Assembly (NCBI GenBank): GCA_963794605.1
Contig: CAWCEN010000002.1
Coordinates: 744,001-808,000 of the forward strand
Source: VAXT01 sp963794605
GTDB taxonomy: Bacteria > Actinomycetota > Thermoleophilia > Gaiellales > Gaiellaceae
Length of the DNA stretch: 64,000 nucleotides
Reading direction: 5' to 3'
Shown: positions 61,484 to 64,000 of the stretch, one piece after another
Layout of the letters: each line of letters starts with the position of its first letter
Numbering within the stretch: the stretch's first letter is position 1
Made by a program: the position numbers and the translations under genes
The notes under the pieces: generated by a model
What the model was told of the DNA's origin: nothing
Database searches by the model: none
Seen by the model: the letters and a program-made list of their open reading frames with translations, nothing else

Positions 61484-62423
61484 GCTCGAGGGCAAAATCG
61501 TCGCCGTCGTCGTGCCGGCGTTCGACGAGGAGCACCTGGTCGGGACCACGATCGCCGGCATCCCCGAGCTCGTCGACCGGGTGATCGTCGTCGACGACGC
61601 GTCGAGTGACGGAACCGCAGCCGCTGCGGAAACGAGCGGCGACCCGCGCGTCGAGGTGATCTCGCACGAGAAGAACGAGGGAGTCGGCGCCGCGATCCTG
61701 ACGGGTTATCGCCGCGCACTCGAGCACGGCGTCGACGTCACCTGCGTGATGGCCGGCGACAACCAGATGGACCCGGCCGACCTCGAAGCGATCGCCGGCC
61801 CGGTCGCCCGCGGCGACGTCGATTACGCGAAGGCGAACCGCCTCTTCACCGGGCGGGCCTGGGAGCTGATCCCGCGCAACCGCTATCTCGGCAACGCCGT
61901 CCTCTCACTGCTGACGAAGATCGCGTCCGGCTACTGGCACGTCGCCGACTCTCAGTCCGGCTACACCGCGATCGGCAAGAACACGCTCGAGCTGCTCGAC
62001 CTCGATCGAATCTATCCTCGCTACGGCTTCCCGAACGACATGCTCGTGCACCTGAACGTGATCAACGCACGCGTACGTGACGTGCCCTCGCGGCCGGTCT
62101 ATGGCGTTGGCGAGAAGTCCGGGATCCGGCTCAGCCGCGTGATCCCGTCGATCTCGTGGCTGCTGACGAAGGCGTTCTTCTGGCGGATGCGGGAGAAGTA
62201 CGTGATCCGAGACTTCCACCCGCTCGTCTTCTTCTACTTCTTCGGGATCTTCTTCACCGCCGTCGGGCTCGTGCTCGGGATCACGGAGACGGTGTTCCGA
62301 ATCGGAGGCAACGAGATCACCGTCGCGACGGTCGTCCTGATCGCCCTGCTCCTGATCGCAGGGCTGCTGTTCACGCTGTTCGCGATGCTGTTCGACATGG
62401 AGTCGAACAGGGAACTGCGCTAG
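61482..62423 (+). CDS. GT2-family glycosyltransferase (dolichyl-phosphate mannose synthase-like)
   Basis: A 313-residue GT2 enzyme with two hydrophobic helices near 245-305. VAVVVPAFDEEHLVG (near 5-19) is the nucleotide strand and VIVVDDASSDGTA follows. VMAGDNQMDPADLE gives the DxD-like site and FPNDMLVHLNV the catalytic region. It resembles DPM1/GtrB enzymes that load polyprenyl phosphate. GTG 61482 is directly behind repeat copy B, which leaves no clear Shine-Dalgarno sequence. Confidence 0.85.
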   Translation: MLEGKIVAVVVPAFDEEHLVGTTIAGIPELVDRVIVVDDASSDGTAAAAETSGDPRVEVISHEKNEGVGAAILTGYRRALEHGVDVTCVMAGDNQMDPADLEAIAGPVARGDVDYAKANRLFTGRAWELIPRNRYLGNAVLSLLTKIASGYWHVADSQSGYTAIGKNTLELLDLDRIYPRYGFPNDMLVHLNVINARVRDVPSRPVYGVGEKSGIRLSRVIPSISWLLTKAFFWRMREKYVIRDFHPLVFFYFFGIFFTAVGLVLGITETVFRIGGNEITVATVVLIALLLIAGLLFTLFAMLFDMESNRELR

Positions 62424-62429
62424 CGGCTC

Positions 62430-62567
62430 TCAGCCCGGCGGCTCGTCCCAGAAGCTGTCCTTGCGCATCTTCCAGATCGAGGCGACGGTCAAGACGACCA
62501 GCAGGATGATGCCGCCGATGACGAGGAACCCCAAAAGACTGAATGCAAGGAGAGCGGCGAGCGGCAC
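62430..62567 (-). CDS. Small single-helix membrane protein, function unknown
   Basis: A 45-residue reading frame from GTG 62567: a 25-residue hydrophobic helix (LLGFLVIGGIILLVVLTVAS within 10-31) followed by a basic and acidic tail WKMRKDSFWDEPPG. It lies in the gap between a GT2 gene and the UXS gene, on the opposite strand. A longer frame begins at 62660, but its first part is unlike a membrane protein. No Shine-Dalgarno is evident and no family is recognised. Confidence 0.4.
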   Translation of the reverse strand: MPLAALLAFSLLGFLVIGGIILLVVLTVASIWKMRKDSFWDEPPG

Positions 62568-62677
62568 GGAGCCAGCATCGCTGTCAGTAACCCGCTTGTC
62601 AACGAGGATCGAGCGCGCGGTTAAGGCTTCGTAAGAATCGCCCGGCCCCGCCGAGGGCATGGCTATCCTGCGCCCTC

Positions 62678-63610
62678 GTGCCTACGGCAGTCGTCACCGG
62701 TGGAGCGGGCTTTCTCGGCTCACATCTCTGCGAGCACCTGCTCGAGCAGGGCCAGCGCGTGATCTGCGTCGACAACCTGGAATCGAGCTCGCTCGCGAAC
62801 CTCGAGCACCTCCGGGACGACGCGTTCACGTTCATGAACCACGACGTGATCGAGCGCATCGAGATCGACGAGCCGGTCGACTACGTCTTCCACCTCGCCG
62901 CGCTCGCGAGCCCGATCGACTACCTGCGCCAGCCGCTCCACTCGCTGAAGACCGGCTCCTACGGGACGCACCACGCGCTCGGCCTGGCCAAGTGGAAGCG
63001 CGCCCGCTTCCTCCTCGCCTCGACGAGCGAGATCTACGGCGACCCGCAGGTGCACCCGCAGCCCGAGACGTACTGGGGCCACGTAAACCCGATCGGCCCG
63101 CGCGGGGTCTACGACGAGGCGAAGCGCTACGCCGAGGCGCTGACGATGGCGTACCACACCCAGCAGGGCGTGGATACCGCGATCGTCCGGATCTTCAACA
63201 CCTACGGCCCGCGCATGCGCGACTACGACGGCCGCGCTATCCCGACGTTTGTGCGCCAAGCGATCGAGAACAAGCCTTTGACGGTGTTCGGCGACGGCTC
63301 GCAGACGAGGAGCTTCTGCTACGTGGACGACCTGATCCGCGGCCTCTATCTGCTCGCTGTCAGCGACGAGCACCTGCCCGTCAACCTCGGCAACCCGGGC
63401 GAGTTCACGATCCTCGAGCTCGCCGAGACGGTGCTCCGGGTGACGGAGTCGACGAGCGAGATCGTCTTCGAGGCGCTGCCCGTCGACGATCCGCAGATTC
63501 GCCAGCCGGACATCACGCGCGCCAAGCAGTTGCTCGGCTGGGAGCCGGAGATCGACCTCGAGCAAGGCCTGCGCCGGATGCTGCCGACGATGGAGCGCGT
63601 CCGTGCGTAA
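62678..63610 (+). CDS. UDP-glucuronate decarboxylase (UXS-like SDR)
   Basis: A 310-residue extended SDR. GGAGFLGSHLCEHLL (9-23) binds NAD; STSEIYGDP carries the catalytic Ser/Thr and Glu; GPRGVYDEAKRYAEA carries the Tyr-xxx-Lys pair. RIFNTYGPRM and FGDGSQTRSFCYVDDLIRG are near-identical to UDP-xylose synthases, which convert UDP-glucuronate to UDP-xylose. No UDP-glucose dehydrogenase was found in the window. GTG 62678 starts at MPTAVVTGG. Its stop overlaps the next gene. Confidence 0.9.
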   Translation: MPTAVVTGGAGFLGSHLCEHLLEQGQRVICVDNLESSSLANLEHLRDDAFTFMNHDVIERIEIDEPVDYVFHLAALASPIDYLRQPLHSLKTGSYGTHHALGLAKWKRARFLLASTSEIYGDPQVHPQPETYWGHVNPIGPRGVYDEAKRYAEALTMAYHTQQGVDTAIVRIFNTYGPRMRDYDGRAIPTFVRQAIENKPLTVFGDGSQTRSFCYVDDLIRGLYLLAVSDEHLPVNLGNPGEFTILELAETVLRVTESTSEIVFEALPVDDPQIRQPDITRAKQLLGWEPEIDLEQGLRRMLPTMERVRA

Positions 63611-64000
63611 GCAGATCGCACTCGTCGCGTTCTTCGCGGCCGGCCTCGCGGTCCTCGCCGGCCTGGTCGCACCTTCAGCGCAGCCGCGCCAGCAGTCGCG
63701 CAACCTGATCGTCGGCATCTTCGACGAGCAAGAGACATTCGGTGACCCGACCTTCGCGTACCAGCAGTACAAGCTGCTCGGCGTCGAGGCGCTCCGCGTC
63801 AACCTCTACTGGGGCGGCCCGAGCGGCGTCGCGCGCAAGAAGCGCCCCGCGAACGCGCGCAACCCGAACGACTCGGCCTACGACTGGACGATCTACGACG
63901 CGATGGTCAAGCAGTCGGTCGAGAACAAGATCAAGCCGGTCTTCTCGATCCTCTGGACGCCGTCGTGGGCAGGCCCGGCGAAGAACATGGCGCCGCGGCG
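63603..64000 (+). CDS. Secreted TIM-barrel glycoside hydrolase-like protein, 3' partial
   Basis: From GTG 63603 (overlapping the UXS stop) the frame is open to the end of the window. A signal peptide (KQIALVAFFAAGLAVLAGLV) is followed by GIFDEQETFGDPTF and LLGVEALRVNLYW, then IYDAMVKQSVENKIKPVFSI and LWTPSWAGP. This order resembles GH5/GH39-type barrels, where the first strands read in this way. Catalytic residues lie beyond the edge, so activity is open. Confidence 0.6.
   Translation, partial: MRKQIALVAFFAAGLAVLAGLVAPSAQPRQQSRNLIVGIFDEQETFGDPTFAYQQYKLLGVEALRVNLYWGGPSGVARKKRPANARNPNDSAYDWTIYDAMVKQSVENKIKPVFSILWTPSWAGPAKNMAPR

Overview
The window is GC-rich throughout, uses many GTG and TTG starts, and is packed into same-strand gene strings joined by ATGA, GTGA or TTGA stop/start overlaps. 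Together with a SARP-type regulator carrying a BTAD domain, UvrD with a C-terminal HRDC domain and a subtilisin-inhibitor-like protein, this suggests an actinobacterium. A Thermoleophilia-like lineage (Gaiella or Solirubrobacter relatives) is my best guess, but it is inference. No rRNA, tRNA, CRISPR array, phage or insertion sequence was recognised.

Layout. 1-11.1 kb: end of an Ig-like protein, a DedA membrane protein, a DegT aminotransferase coupled to a membrane NDP-sugar dehydratase, a UvrD/HRDC helicase, a DUF354 protein, asparagine synthase B, a CPA1 antiporter and a sugar-phosphate transferase. 11.1-16.8 kb: a DUF2182 membrane protein, a LysR regulator overlapping a maleylacetate-reductase-like dehydrogenase, and a large SARP/AfsR-type regulator. 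16.8-27.8 kb: a sulfur block. One tight string runs flavoprotein, two-subunit class I fumarase, phosphosulfolactate synthase (ComA), APS reductase, APS kinase, ATP sulfurylase and a TauE/SafE permease. A cysteine-free Rrf2 regulator and a complete sulfate ABC transporter follow. 27.8-34.4 kb: methyltransferases, secreted proteins, a polysaccharide deacetylase and a PQQ-propeller protein. 34.2-63.6 kb: a large surface-polysaccharide region with flippases, two O-antigen-ligase-like proteins, about nine glycosyltransferases, a second sugar-phosphate transferase, a Wzz-like protein, epimerases, three ATP-grasp enzymes, a DegT aminotransferase, a sulfotransferase and deacetylases. 63.6 kb to the end: start of a secreted TIM-barrel-like protein.

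How the genes fit together. The ABC transporter imports sulfate and Sat makes APS. The APS reductase carries the CC/CxxC iron-sulfur pattern of enzymes that reduce APS directly, so APS kinase probably supplies PAPS for sulfation; a sulfotransferase lies in the glycan region. ComA sits where sulfite is produced and could join it to PEP. An identical dyad (ATAAG-N5-CTTAT) lies at the start of the LysR gene and just upstream of the flavoprotein-fumarase-sulfur string, suggesting that LysR controls both.

Non-coding structure is unusually rich. Palindromes sit at several gene junctions of the sulfur string and even inside the first codons of the kinase gene. A 77-bp dispersed repeat shows paired substitutions that keep a stem. 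There are also 17-bp tandem repeats and a 51-bp hairpin whose arm differences are mostly G-U pairs. Two otherwise convincing genes (PQQ-propeller at 34143, ATP-grasp at about 48172) are each broken by one extra base, which may be real or a sequence error.
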